From Flavisolibacter ginsengisoli DSM 18119 (GTDB lineage Bacteria > Bacteroidota > Bacteroidia > Chitinophagales > Chitinophagaceae): 64,000 nucleotides of DNA. The stretch is taken from positions 1 through 64,000 of the forward strand of contig NZ_FQUU01000004.1 in the NCBI RefSeq assembly GCF_900129295.1, given 5' to 3'. Position 1 is the first letter of the stretch. Each line of letters opens with the position of its first letter. Below the pieces are notes generated by a model. It worked only from the letters and a program-made list of their open reading frames with translations, ran no database searches and was not told where the DNA came from. Below are positions 17,182 through 25,911 of the stretch, in pieces. A program made the translations under genes and the position numbers.

Positions 17182-19125
17182 ATGAGTGAGTTTATAAATA
17201 TTACATTACCAGATGGTGCTGTCCGTCAATACCCGAAAGGTAGTTCAGCACTTGATATCGCTAAATCCATATCAGAAGGTTTGGCCAGGAAAGTATTGGC
17301 AGCGGATATTAATGGATCGGTTTGGGATGCTACACGACCATTGAATGATGATGCAGCATTGAAACTGCTGACCTGGGAAGATACAAATGGAAAAAGCACA
17401 TTTTGGCATTCTTCAGCCCACCTGATGGCTGAGGCTATAGAAACCATGTTTCCTGGTGTAAAGTTCTGGGTAGGCCCTCCTGTTGAAAATGGATTCTATT
17501 ACGATGTTGACCTGGGCGACAGGACTATCAGTGAAGATGATCTGCGCAAGCTGGAAGTAAAGATGGCTGAACTGGCGAAGCAGAATAATACCTACATAAG
17601 GAAGGAGATTCCAAAAGCCGAAGCAGTTCAATACTTCACCGAAAAAGGTGATGAGTATAAGCTGGACCTTCTGCAAGGCTTGGAAGATGGTGCTATTACA
17701 TTTTATACGCAAGGTGCTTTTACAGACCTATGCCGTGGACCACATATTCCTGCTACAGGCTTTATAAAAGCAGTAAAGCTTACCAACATAGCAGGTGCTT
17801 ACTGGAAAGGTGATGAGAGGAACAAACAGTTAACACGTATCTATGGAGTCACTTTCCCTTCGCAAAAGCAACTGGATGAATACCTGCAAATGCTGGAGGA
17901 AGCTAAAAAAAGGGACCACAGAAAACTGGGCAAGGAGTTAGGAATATTTACCATGGACGATGATGTAGGACCAGGGCTGCCATTATGGATGCCTAACGGA
18001 ACTATTATTATTGAAGAACTGGAAAAACTGGCTAAAGAAACAGAACAGGATGCTGGATATAAGCGTGTGGTTACTCCACATATAGCCAAGGAAAGCATGT
18101 ACATAACCAGCGGTCACCTGCCTTATTACCAGGATAGTATGTATCCACCAATGGAACTGGAGGGTGTAAAATACTACCTCAAGTCTATGAACTGTCCGCA
18201 TCACCACAAGATATTTGCGGCTGAGCAGCATAGTTATAAAGATCTTCCATTGAGATTGGCAGAATATGGTACCTGTTACCGGTATGAGCAAAGCGGGGAA
18301 TTGTTTGGTTTGATGCGGGTACGTTGCCTGCATATGAACGATGCGCATATCTATTGCACACATGACCAATTTGCACAGGAGTTCAGGGCTGTGAATGATA
18401 TGTATCTTAAATATTTTAAGATATTCGGTATTGATAAATACGTGATGCGTTTATCATTGCATGACCCTGCCAAACTGGGACAGAAATATATAGATGAGCC
18501 GGAGTTATGGATTCAAACCGAGGCAATGGTAAGACAGGTGATGACAGAGGCAGGAATTCCATTTGTGGAAGTGCCGGATGAAGCTGCTTTCTATGGCCCT
18601 AAAATAGATGTACAGATCTGGAGCACAATAGGAAGGGAGTTTACACTGGCAACCAACCAGGTTGACTTTGCGCAGGGTCGCAGATTTAAACTTGAATACA
18701 TTAACCAGGAGAACCAGGCTGAAACTCCATTGATCATTCACAGGGCTCCTTTAGGTACCCATGAGCGGTTCATTGGCTTCCTGCTTGAACATTATGCAGG
18801 AAAGTTCCCAGTATGGCTGGCGCCCCTGCAGGTGAAGATTTTGCCTATCAGCGACAAGTTCATGGACTATGCTAAATCTGTACTGGAAAAATTAAAAAAA
18901 GCGGATATTCGTGCGGAAATCGACGACAGGAACGAAAAGATAGGAAAGAAGATCCGGGATACAGAATTAATGAAGGTTCCTTATATGCTGGTAGTGGGAG
19001 AGAAGGAAATGACTGAAGGGAAGGTATCTGTAAGAAGACAGGGGAAGGGAGACCTTGGGGCAAAGTATGTAGATGAGTTCCTTATAGATGTGGTTAAAGA
19101 AGTAAGAGAGAGGGTTGGGGAATAA
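17182..19125 (+). CDS. thrS: Threonyl-tRNA synthetase
   Basis: A 647-aa class II aminoacyl-tRNA synthetase that charges tRNA-Thr. Residues ~1-60 are the TGS domain (MSEFINITLPDGAVRQYPKG). The editing domain follows with HSSAHLMAEAI. The catalytic core carries motif 2 and zinc ligands in MNCPHHHKIFA, RVRCLHMNDAHIYC and IIHRAPLGTHERFIGF (motif 3). The anticodon-binding domain covers ~545-647. ATG 17182 is chosen over the TTG at 17161 because the canonical N-terminus begins there and a promoter box lies in between. infC follows 168 bases downstream, the usual thrS-infC order. Confidence 0.98.
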   Translation: MSEFINITLPDGAVRQYPKGSSALDIAKSISEGLARKVLAADINGSVWDATRPLNDDAALKLLTWEDTNGKSTFWHSSAHLMAEAIETMFPGVKFWVGPPVENGFYYDVDLGDRTISEDDLRKLEVKMAELAKQNNTYIRKEIPKAEAVQYFTEKGDEYKLDLLQGLEDGAITFYTQGAFTDLCRGPHIPATGFIKAVKLTNIAGAYWKGDERNKQLTRIYGVTFPSQKQLDEYLQMLEEAKKRDHRKLGKELGIFTMDDDVGPGLPLWMPNGTIIIEELEKLAKETEQDAGYKRVVTPHIAKESMYITSGHLPYYQDSMYPPMELEGVKYYLKSMNCPHHHKIFAAEQHSYKDLPLRLAEYGTCYRYEQSGELFGLMRVRCLHMNDAHIYCTHDQFAQEFRAVNDMYLKYFKIFGIDKYVMRLSLHDPAKLGQKYIDEPELWIQTEAMVRQVMTEAGIPFVEVPDEAAFYGPKIDVQIWSTIGREFTLATNQVDFAQGRRFKLEYINQENQAETPLIIHRAPLGTHERFIGFLLEHYAGKFPVWLAPLQVKILPISDKFMDYAKSVLEKLKKADIRAEIDDRNEKIGKKIRDTELMKVPYMLVVGEKEMTEGKVSVRRQGKGDLGAKYVDEFLIDVVKEVRERVGE

Positions 19126-19293
19126 AATAGTTCCTTTCCTTTTTGGAAAACATATAGTATTATAAATTAACAGGTGATTGATTTGTAAAGGTTTTTAATC
19201 ACGATTCATTAATTTCGACAATAACTTAAAATAAAAAACAAGTAAAGCCACAATGTTTACCGGTTGTCGACTGTAAACTGTGGACCATTAATT

Positions 19294-19908
19294 ATGGCAT
19301 TACCAAACAGAGGAGGATTCAGACCTGGCGGTGGTGGATTCGGAAGGGGACGATTTGTTCCCCGTAAAGAAGCAGAACACCGCATCAATCATCACATTAG
19401 AGTTCCGCAGGTGCGGTTAGTTGGAGACAACGTTACCGTTGGGGTTTATCCCACACAAGAGGCAATGAAAATGGCCCAGGACCAGCAGCTGGACCTGGTA
19501 GAAATTTCTCCTCAAGCCGATCCGCCGGTTTGTAAAATAATAGATTATAACAAGTTCCTTTACGATAAGAAGAAGAAGGAAAAGGAAATGAAGGCTAAGG
19601 CGAAGACCACAGAAATGAAGGAAATTCGCTTTACTCCTAATACGGACGACCATGACTTTGATTTTAAATCAAAGCATGCAGAGAACTTCCTGAAAGAGGG
19701 CAACAAGGTAAAAGCCTACGTGCAGTTCAAAGGCCGGGCAATTCAATTCAAGGATAGGGGTGAATTATTGCTCCTTAAATTTGCTGACAGGTTAAAAGAT
19801 TTCGGGCAACTGGAAAGCATGCCTAAACTGGAGGGAAAAAGAATGCTGGCGATCTTTACGCCTAAAGGTGGTAAAAAGCCTAAGGCAGAACCAAAGCCCC
19901 AGTTATAA
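19294..19908 (+). CDS. infC: Translation initiation factor IF-3
   Basis: This factor binds the 30S subunit and checks initiator tRNA and start codon. The frame is open from a TTG at 19264; ATG 19294 (204 aa) is preferred. The N-terminus has a Gly/Arg-rich extension (NRGGFRPGGGGFGRGRF) before the canonical IF-3 N-domain RINHHIRVPQVRLVGDN. Next come DLVEISPQADPPVCKIIDYNKFLYDKKKKEK and the C-domain ending FTPKGG. An ATT codon sits in frame directly before the ATG; infC starts at AUU in enterobacteria as part of autoregulation, so the precise start needs proof. rpmI and rplT, its usual neighbours, do not follow; a terminator does. Confidence 0.95.
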   Translation: MALPNRGGFRPGGGGFGRGRFVPRKEAEHRINHHIRVPQVRLVGDNVTVGVYPTQEAMKMAQDQQLDLVEISPQADPPVCKIIDYNKFLYDKKKKEKEMKAKAKTTEMKEIRFTPNTDDHDFDFKSKHAENFLKEGNKVKAYVQFKGRAIQFKDRGELLLLKFADRLKDFGQLESMPKLEGKRMLAIFTPKGGKKPKAEPKPQL

Positions 19909-19915
19909 ATAATTA

Positions 19916-19944
19916 AAAACCGCAGTATTAACTGCGGTTTTTTT
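19916..19944. terminator. Bidirectional terminator after infC
   Basis: AACCGCAGT and ACTGCGGTT form a perfect stem around ATTA, followed by seven T on the plus strand and with an A-run on the other side. The stop codon of the converging gene overlaps the T tract. Confidence 0.9.
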
Positions 19945-21046
19945 ATTGGTACATTCTTTCAGCTAAAAACTTGTAGGGGATATTAGGAAAAACCTCTCTT
20001 TCAACAACTTCTTTCAGGTCCGGTGCATGTACATCGTTTTCTTTAAATGGGCTTGTAATAACAATAAGAGTGATAGCTCCGTCAGGCAATTTCTTATCAA
20101 TAAAACTATTGTTGAAAGTGAAAATTGGCAATTTGAACATCAGGTCCTCATTTTCTTCGTCTGGTTCGTACTCCAGGTGCCCGGAAATTTCATTCAAAGG
20201 TTTTCCATCTTTCAATGGAAGTGCCACGTCTTTATGGCCAAGCCTATAGGCCGGTTGTTTTTTCTCCGAAGGTGAAAGCGCTGCCAGCTTCTTTTCATAA
20301 AATTGCTTTTTCTTTTTTTTGAAAGCATCATATTTCAACATGGCATCATTAATTTTTTGTACCTCCTCTAAAGTTGCTTTCAAAGAAGGATTGATTTTTA
20401 ATGGCGCAAGTTCTTCTTTCATTTCAATTTGATGCAGGCTGTCTTCTTTGATTTCGGCGTTGAGTTTTCCAATATAGTATTTTAAATATTCTTCCCGGTT
20501 AACCGGCCGGAATAAAGCTGACTGTCGTGGATTAATGATGAACATTTTGTTTTTAAATCTATGATCAATGCATTGACCAATCCTATATCCATTTAATTCA
20601 GAATAGGTAAGGGCAAATGTGTCGGTAAACATTACGGGTAGGGAAGATTGTTCAACATTATTAAAAATGCTGTTTTCATCCATCAAAACCCCGGGTTTGT
20701 TTAATATAACACTTACAGCAGGGGATTCTTCTGTATTTGCATGGATTTTTCCAAACTGGTCGCGGTAAAATTCATTCATTGAAAAAATCAATGATCCATT
20801 GTTACCTTGGCTATTATAAAAAATATAATTCTCCTGTATATCCATTCCCTTTGGCTGGCTGAAAAACGCAAGTGTTTCCATGACCTGGAAGAGAGCTTTG
20901 ATTCTGGGTTTAGTAGCCTCCTTTCGTGAATCACGGTAGAGCTTACCAGGTACCTGTGTCAAATCCACCTGTGCATAGGAATGCTTATTTCCTGTAATTA
21001 ACAGAAGCAAAATATATAGCCGTGTCTTTCCCAAGATTTTGATCAC
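19943..21046 (-). CDS. Exported protein of unknown function
   Basis: A 367-aa protein from GTG 21046. The N-terminus has a signal peptide (LYILLLLITGNKHSYAQ). The body is mixed, with a charged, probably helical stretch around residues 200-255 (KKKKKQFYEKKLAALSPSEK). The end, FIDKKLPDGAITLIVITSPF then DVHAPDLKEVVEREVFPNIPY, looks like a folded beta-alpha segment. No family recognised. It is the last gene of a minus-strand run of exported proteins that begins with the OmpA protein at 25306, separated from its upstream neighbour by 108 bases. Confidence 0.7.
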   Translation of the reverse strand: MIKILGKTRLYILLLLITGNKHSYAQVDLTQVPGKLYRDSRKEATKPRIKALFQVMETLAFFSQPKGMDIQENYIFYNSQGNNGSLIFSMNEFYRDQFGKIHANTEESPAVSVILNKPGVLMDENSIFNNVEQSSLPVMFTDTFALTYSELNGYRIGQCIDHRFKNKMFIINPRQSALFRPVNREEYLKYYIGKLNAEIKEDSLHQIEMKEELAPLKINPSLKATLEEVQKINDAMLKYDAFKKKKKQFYEKKLAALSPSEKKQPAYRLGHKDVALPLKDGKPLNEISGHLEYEPDEENEDLMFKLPIFTFNNSFIDKKLPDGAITLIVITSPFKENDVHAPDLKEVVEREVFPNIPYKFLAERMYQ

Positions 21047-21154
21047 TGTTCAATTATTAATGATTGTATCTTTTAATCCAGATCTTTTAACTATTATCTA
21101 TACACACATTATTTGGTTGCCTTTCTTGTTAGGAATAGGTAAGAATAAACCTTA

Positions 21155-23314
21155 TTATTTTTTTACCAGTGGCTTTCTTTTGATATCTGGTTGTTCCAGC
21201 GGCGCATGTACTATCTTGATATGTACCTTGGCCATAGATACTTTCATCCGCGGGTCCTGTTCCCTTGCTGCATTATTGGTCTCGTCAACAAGCGTGTTGT
21301 TGTTATTTTTTGCATCAAAAAGAAAAAGTAATTTATTATTTGTACTGAGCCCGGTCATTGCCAGTTGCTGGTCTTCAAATTCTCTTGCCATATTGTAGTT
21401 TTCCTGCATCCTGTCCAGGCTTGCATACCCGGTAGATTCGGTAAGATGATCGCTTCCAAAATTCGCTAACATTTTTTTCCCAATGGCCTCCATATCGGGA
21501 ACTTTTCCTTCCATTTCTTTCACATTAAAAAATACCAATCCCAGGTAACCCATAAAATCTACAGAGTAGCTGCTACTTACAGAACTGGCCATTGACTCCA
21601 GGTCCTGCTGATACACGGGCATTTCCAGATAAACAGAGTCCATTTTATGATCACAGAAATCTATCCTGAAACTAGGAAAGATCCCATAAATATCTTTGGG
21701 CCCGGAATAGGGCATTGAGATAATTCCTCCTTCATTATTTTTCACTTTTTTAATCCCACCCAATATCTCCATTGGGATCCTGTATTCTTTTTCTTCTGAC
21801 TCGCCATAGTTGGTATTAGTCAGGTGAAGCTGGTATTTGCACTGATTTCGTCCCATGGATACATAGACCGGATCCTTTTGCTTTAACTGCCCTGTAGCGC
21901 TGAGTGTTAACGCTCCATCCGAATCAAATGCTTGCACTTCAAACTCAATGGACATCTCAAGTTTGAAGCGGTTAAATGCAGTGATCATAGCCATATACTC
22001 CATATTGTTACTGCCATCTGAACTTCCAGTCAGTTGCTTCTGCCTTTCCATACCAAGGATGAAGGGCATATTAAATACCAGGTTGTAGTTCTTATTGTCC
22101 ATTTCATGGTGTATAAAATCATCAAAACCTGCGAAATAAGAAGAAAGCCTTTCGTTGAATGAAGAAGAAAGTTTTTCATTTACCCCTATCAGCTGCTTCT
22201 GTCTTTCCATAGCTATGACCATTTCAACGACTACTGGCAATCGCTTGTAGTCCTTACCATACCTTTCTTCCAATAGGGCAAGTTTTTCATCGATCCGCTG
22301 CATGCTAAATTGCAATACCCGCTCCATGTCGGATTGCATCTTTTTCAGTTCTTCTGATTGCGAATCATCCCATCCCAGGGCTATCATACGCATGACACCA
22401 ATGGCTTTCGCGGTTAGCCGGGATTCGTAGTTCGCAAATAATGAATCCCATGTATGTACATCCTGATAATATCGGGTAGCCTGCTTTTCTATATCACAAT
22501 CAAAGCACAGATTCTCTTCTTTGGCGGGAGGAACCGGGAAATCAAGGCCAGGGGCTGCCTCTCTCATTTCCAGGGTTTCCTGGTATGCTTTCCTGATGGA
22601 CTCCATGACCAGGCCGGGACCCTGGAAAATCTCCCCACCTTTGCCTGGTAAATTCGCCTTTTCTTTGGGTAAACTAACCGGAGGAAGTTCGATGGTATTT
22701 TTAAGCATTCCGCTATATCGTTCAGCAATGAAGGACATCTCTTTCAGTGTATTAACTATCAAAGGATAATAAAAGAAACTGTTCTGCATTTTGGCAGTTT
22801 GTTCAACAAACTCTTTTTTCCTTTGCTCAGTTTTCATTAATTCCTGGATCAAAGGACTAAATGGATCTGCGGAAGTTTTTGGTTTAACAATAATCTTATT
22901 ATTTTTCCTGCTGTATACAATGATGTTACCTTTTGTGGTAATAAGCATGGTGTCATTGATCATTTTTCCCTTGTACCAGAGCAAGTGGTCCTTCGCCTGG
23001 GCATTAGTAGGGATGGCCAGGTTTGCTGGAATTTTTACAGAGGTAATAGGAGAAGTAAATGGTGGAAGAGGGGCATCTTTCGTAGCAACCTGGGTTGATC
23101 TTGAATGCAACTGGTTCATTAGTTGTCTGGCCATCTTTGCAGCTTCCGGATCTTCTTTTTCCAATTCATCAATCTCCTTCTGAGCTTGCTGCATTTGTTT
23201 TTGCATTTCAGTGGACCGTTGTTTCATTTTATTGATCTCGGCCTGGGAAGGTTTTTTCTGGGCAGCAGCACCAGTACATAAAAGTATAGCTATGAACAAT
23301 ATAAAAAGTTTCAT
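21155..23314 (-). CDS. Large exported coiled-coil protein, function unknown
   Basis: A 719-aa protein. Signal peptide (LFILFIAILLCTGAAA) is followed by a charged coiled-coil segment (~20-70, NKMKQRSTEMQKQMQQAQKE). Two segments share the phrase MERQKQLIGVNEKL / MERQKQLTGSSDG, suggesting an internal repeat near residues 370 and 425. A pair of Cys in LCFDCDIEK occurs near 265. The C-terminal third appears beta-rich. No catalytic motif is visible. It lies 45 bases downstream of the 23360 gene and probably shares a transcript with it and the OmpA protein. Confidence 0.7.
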   Translation of the reverse strand: MKLFILFIAILLCTGAAAQKKPSQAEINKMKQRSTEMQKQMQQAQKEIDELEKEDPEAAKMARQLMNQLHSRSTQVATKDAPLPPFTSPITSVKIPANLAIPTNAQAKDHLLWYKGKMINDTMLITTKGNIIVYSRKNNKIIVKPKTSADPFSPLIQELMKTEQRKKEFVEQTAKMQNSFFYYPLIVNTLKEMSFIAERYSGMLKNTIELPPVSLPKEKANLPGKGGEIFQGPGLVMESIRKAYQETLEMREAAPGLDFPVPPAKEENLCFDCDIEKQATRYYQDVHTWDSLFANYESRLTAKAIGVMRMIALGWDDSQSEELKKMQSDMERVLQFSMQRIDEKLALLEERYGKDYKRLPVVVEMVIAMERQKQLIGVNEKLSSSFNERLSSYFAGFDDFIHHEMDNKNYNLVFNMPFILGMERQKQLTGSSDGSNNMEYMAMITAFNRFKLEMSIEFEVQAFDSDGALTLSATGQLKQKDPVYVSMGRNQCKYQLHLTNTNYGESEEKEYRIPMEILGGIKKVKNNEGGIISMPYSGPKDIYGIFPSFRIDFCDHKMDSVYLEMPVYQQDLESMASSVSSSYSVDFMGYLGLVFFNVKEMEGKVPDMEAIGKKMLANFGSDHLTESTGYASLDRMQENYNMAREFEDQQLAMTGLSTNNKLLFLFDAKNNNNTLVDETNNAAREQDPRMKVSMAKVHIKIVHAPLEQPDIKRKPLVKK

Positions 23315-23359
23315 TGCACGTAGAAATTAAAAAGGATGATAGTGAAGCATCCCAATGTT

Positions 23360-23980
23360 TTATTTTCCATTCAGTTCATCCAGCCATTTCTGGGCTTCCA
23401 CTCTTGCGGCTTCCACTACAGAACGTCCGGCTCTGAAACACATTTTCCATTCACTTGATTTCTTTTCATACTCAGGCCTTACAAAAGTCCGCGCTGGAGT
23501 TAATGCTGCATCAAAATCAACGTTGGCGGAAACTGCCAGGAAATCTGTCAATCTTTTCCTGATCATATCAGCAGGATCCTGCGGATACTTCTTTTCATTT
23601 TCACCCTTATCAACCTGGTTGTCTATTTTATTGCTGATGATCTTACCAAACTTGGGTAAACCAAGCTTTGTTTTACTATCAGGATTGAGTTTTTCATTTC
23701 TCCACTTTTTATAATCTTTCTTGAAATCTTCTGATAAAGAATATTCATGCGCCAATTGCATCAATTGGCGAATACCTTCAGCTTTATCTTCTTCATTTAA
23801 TTGCCTGGCATTATTTAAGAGATCGGGATGGCCATTCCTGGCTAAATATCCACTGGTAATTGAAATAAGCAGGCACTTTTTAGCATCGTCCTTTGAAATA
23901 TTCAGCGATTCATAAATACTCATTAGCAGGGTAGCTGAAATACATGCAATAGTCAGCAGGCTGAAAACTATCTTTTTCAT
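23360..23980 (-). CDS. Small exported helical protein, function unknown
   Basis: A 206-aa protein with a hydrophobic N-terminus (IVFSLLTIACISATLLMSIY) that could be a signal peptide or a membrane anchor. The remainder is charged and largely helical (for example ARQLNEEDKAEGIRQLMQLA), ending RSVVEAARVEAQKWLDELNGK. No domain recognised. It sits between the OmpA-type protein (39-base gap) and the 719-aa exported protein (45-base gap), so the three probably form one operon acting in the envelope. Confidence 0.7.
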   Translation of the reverse strand: MKKIVFSLLTIACISATLLMSIYESLNISKDDAKKCLLISITSGYLARNGHPDLLNNARQLNEEDKAEGIRQLMQLAHEYSLSEDFKKDYKKWRNEKLNPDSKTKLGLPKFGKIISNKIDNQVDKGENEKKYPQDPADMIRKRLTDFLAVSANVDFDAALTPARTFVRPEYEKKSSEWKMCFRAGRSVVEAARVEAQKWLDELNGK

Positions 23981-24019
23981 TTTTTTGGTTTTGGTATTAT
24001 GGCAGTTATTACAGTATTG

Positions 24020-25306
24020 TCAAATCTTTACGAACTCAACCCTGCGGTTGTTAGCTTTTCCTTCAGGGGTGTTATTATCGGACACAGGTTTGGTTTCACC
24101 CAAGCCATCCGTTTCAAACCTCGATCCGTCTATGCCGAATTCTGTTGTCAGTACAATGCGTACTGATGCTGCCCTTCGCTTGGAGAGGTCAAGGTTTTTG
24201 GCTTCATCTCCATCGCTGTCTGTATGGCCAATGATCTTCACTTTAACATCAGGATTTTCTTTCAATGTGGTAGCGATCTCCTTTAAAACGCCATAAGAAA
24301 TTGGTTTGATTTTATCAGAATTCACATCAAATAAAATTCCTGTAGTGCTCCACTTTCCTTCGGTGATCAGTTTGCTGCGTGTGTCCGGCAATGCTACAGC
24401 CACTTTCAAATTGGATAGATAATAGTCATAGTTTTCCGAACTGCTACCATAAGAACCTGTTTCCATCATGAAACTATTCAGGGCCACATCAGGAGGCAGG
24501 GCTTTTGGAAGATCATAGATCTTGACCTGGTTAATCCAAACCCTTGCCCTTTCTTTCTGCACCCATAAGGCTACATGCACCGGCTTTGATTTGTTGTTAT
24601 ACAATTCACCAATCATCTGGTCTTTGCTTTCCAGAAAACGTTCTCCCTTATTATCATAAGTAACAATGCGGAAGCGGTCAATGCTGTTTTGCTCTGTGCC
24701 CGAACCATAATTGCCGGCCTGTGGCGCAATGAATAACCTGAGGCCAGGAGGATAAGTTGTTTTGGAAGTATTGTTGTAAACAACAAATTCCATATCCGGC
24801 ACCCTCATGCTGGCTTTGAAATTTAAAAGCAGATCAAATTCTACAGTATAATTTTCGGGCAACTTATTTGAAAAAGGAGTTTGATATTTTGTATCGGATG
24901 TCATTTTAAGCCATTTGCCCGGCTGGCCTTCAATGGTCACCACTTCACCGGTGCCATTGGTATTCCATTTCAATGGAAACTCTCCGATCGCATCCTGCGC
25001 AAAATCTTCAGCGTACACTATTTTTTCTCCCGGCACAAAATCGTATTTCGAAAAACTTTTGATGCCTTCCCCCTTACTTTCCGTTTTAACCTTGGTCTCG
25101 TTTCCATCTGTCTTTTCTTTTACTTCTCCTTCATCTGTCTTTGTTTTGCTTTTGCCATCGGTAGCATCATCAATAGATTTATCTACCTTTTCACCGGCTT
25201 TTTGTTCCATTTTTTGTTTGGCCCTGTCGCCAAGCCGTTTTAATAACTGTGCATTAATGGTCGGGCATAAAAAAATAAGGAAGAGTACTGGTAAGAACTT
25301 TTTCAT
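24020..25306 (-). CDS. OmpA-family peptidoglycan-binding protein
   Basis: A 428-aa protein. Signal peptide (FLPVLFLIFLCPTINAQ) is followed by a charged helical stretch (~20-80, rich in Lys/Asp/Glu). A central ~100-300 domain looks like a lamin-G or concanavalin-like beta sandwich (YTVEFDLLLNFKASMRVPDMEF). The C-terminal OmpA domain (~315-428) shows the peptidoglycan-binding pattern IGHTDSDGDEAKNLDLSKRR and NNRRVEFVKI. It probably tethers the outer membrane to the cell wall. It heads a likely operon with the next two exported proteins. The sandwich assignment is inference; the OmpA domain is clear. Confidence 0.9.
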   Translation of the reverse strand: MKKFLPVLFLIFLCPTINAQLLKRLGDRAKQKMEQKAGEKVDKSIDDATDGKSKTKTDEGEVKEKTDGNETKVKTESKGEGIKSFSKYDFVPGEKIVYAEDFAQDAIGEFPLKWNTNGTGEVVTIEGQPGKWLKMTSDTKYQTPFSNKLPENYTVEFDLLLNFKASMRVPDMEFVVYNNTSKTTYPPGLRLFIAPQAGNYGSGTEQNSIDRFRIVTYDNKGERFLESKDQMIGELYNNKSKPVHVALWVQKERARVWINQVKIYDLPKALPPDVALNSFMMETGSYGSSSENYDYYLSNLKVAVALPDTRSKLITEGKWSTTGILFDVNSDKIKPISYGVLKEIATTLKENPDVKVKIIGHTDSDGDEAKNLDLSKRRAASVRIVLTTEFGIDGSRFETDGLGETKPVSDNNTPEGKANNRRVEFVKI

Positions 25307-25403
25307 ATCGGAGGTTTTATGGTTTTTGGAAGCCTTTAAGTTAACAATTATATTTAATCTGTAAAAAATATTTATATGTGTTTAACCTCCCAATTTTAAA
25401 TCA

Positions 25404-25751
25404 ATGGAAATTGAACTATTAAGAAGTTATTGCCTTTCATTACCTGCAGTCACAGAAGATATCAAATGGGGGAATGACCTGGTATTTTCTGTAGGTAGCA
25501 GGATGTTTTGTGTTACTTCGTTGGATCAGCCATTAAAATGCTCATTTAAGGTAAAAGATGATGAATTTGAAGAACTCTGTGCCACGGGGAATTTTTCACC
25601 AGCTCCTTATATGGCAAGGGCTAAATGGGTACTGGTGAGCAATGCTGGCGTCATGCACAATGAAGAATGGAAATCCCGCGTCAAACAGAGCTATGAACTT
25701 GTAAAAAATAAACTAACAAAAAAGGAAAGAACTTCTTTAGGCATTAATTAA
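25404..25751 (+). CDS. MmcQ/YjbR family protein
   Basis: A 115-aa protein of the small MmcQ/YjbR fold, recognised by the N-terminal LRSYCLSLPAVTEDIKWGND, the central LKCSFKVKDDEFEEL and the C-terminal WKSRVKQSYELVKNKLTKKER. The family has a double-wing-like fold and is often annotated as DNA-binding, but its cellular role is not established. It stands alone between the divergent OmpA protein and lepA. Confidence 0.85.
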   Translation: MEIELLRSYCLSLPAVTEDIKWGNDLVFSVGSRMFCVTSLDQPLKCSFKVKDDEFEELCATGNFSPAPYMARAKWVLVSNAGVMHNEEWKSRVKQSYELVKNKLTKKERTSLGIN

Positions 25752-25840
25752 CATCCCTCTTATAAGATTAGTATCTATTACCAGCTTTTAATCACCTGTT
25801 AAAGCAGCCATTTCATCCCTTTTATGCCATCCAAATCTGT

Positions 25841-25848
25841 TACCTTTG
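25841..25848 (+). promoter_or_regulatory. Bacteroidota promoter -7 box for lepA
   Basis: TACCTTTG followed by C fits TAnnTTTG exactly. The predicted leader of about 55 bases contains the small hairpin GCACTTTTAGTGC (25859-25871). Confidence 0.55.
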
Positions 25849-25911
25849 CACGCCTTCTGCACTTTTAGTGCGTCGTGGAAATAGCTTTTAATACATAAGG
25901 GAATACAGAAC

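Noticed and set aside
17983-18369. 128-aa antisense frame in thrS
   Set aside because: It lies inside the highly conserved catalytic core of threonyl-tRNA synthetase.
24915-25364. 149-aa plus-strand frame opposite the OmpA-type protein
   Set aside because: Ser/Phe-rich shadow of the Lys/Asp/Glu-rich stretch on the real strand; it overlaps the OmpA start region without a family match.
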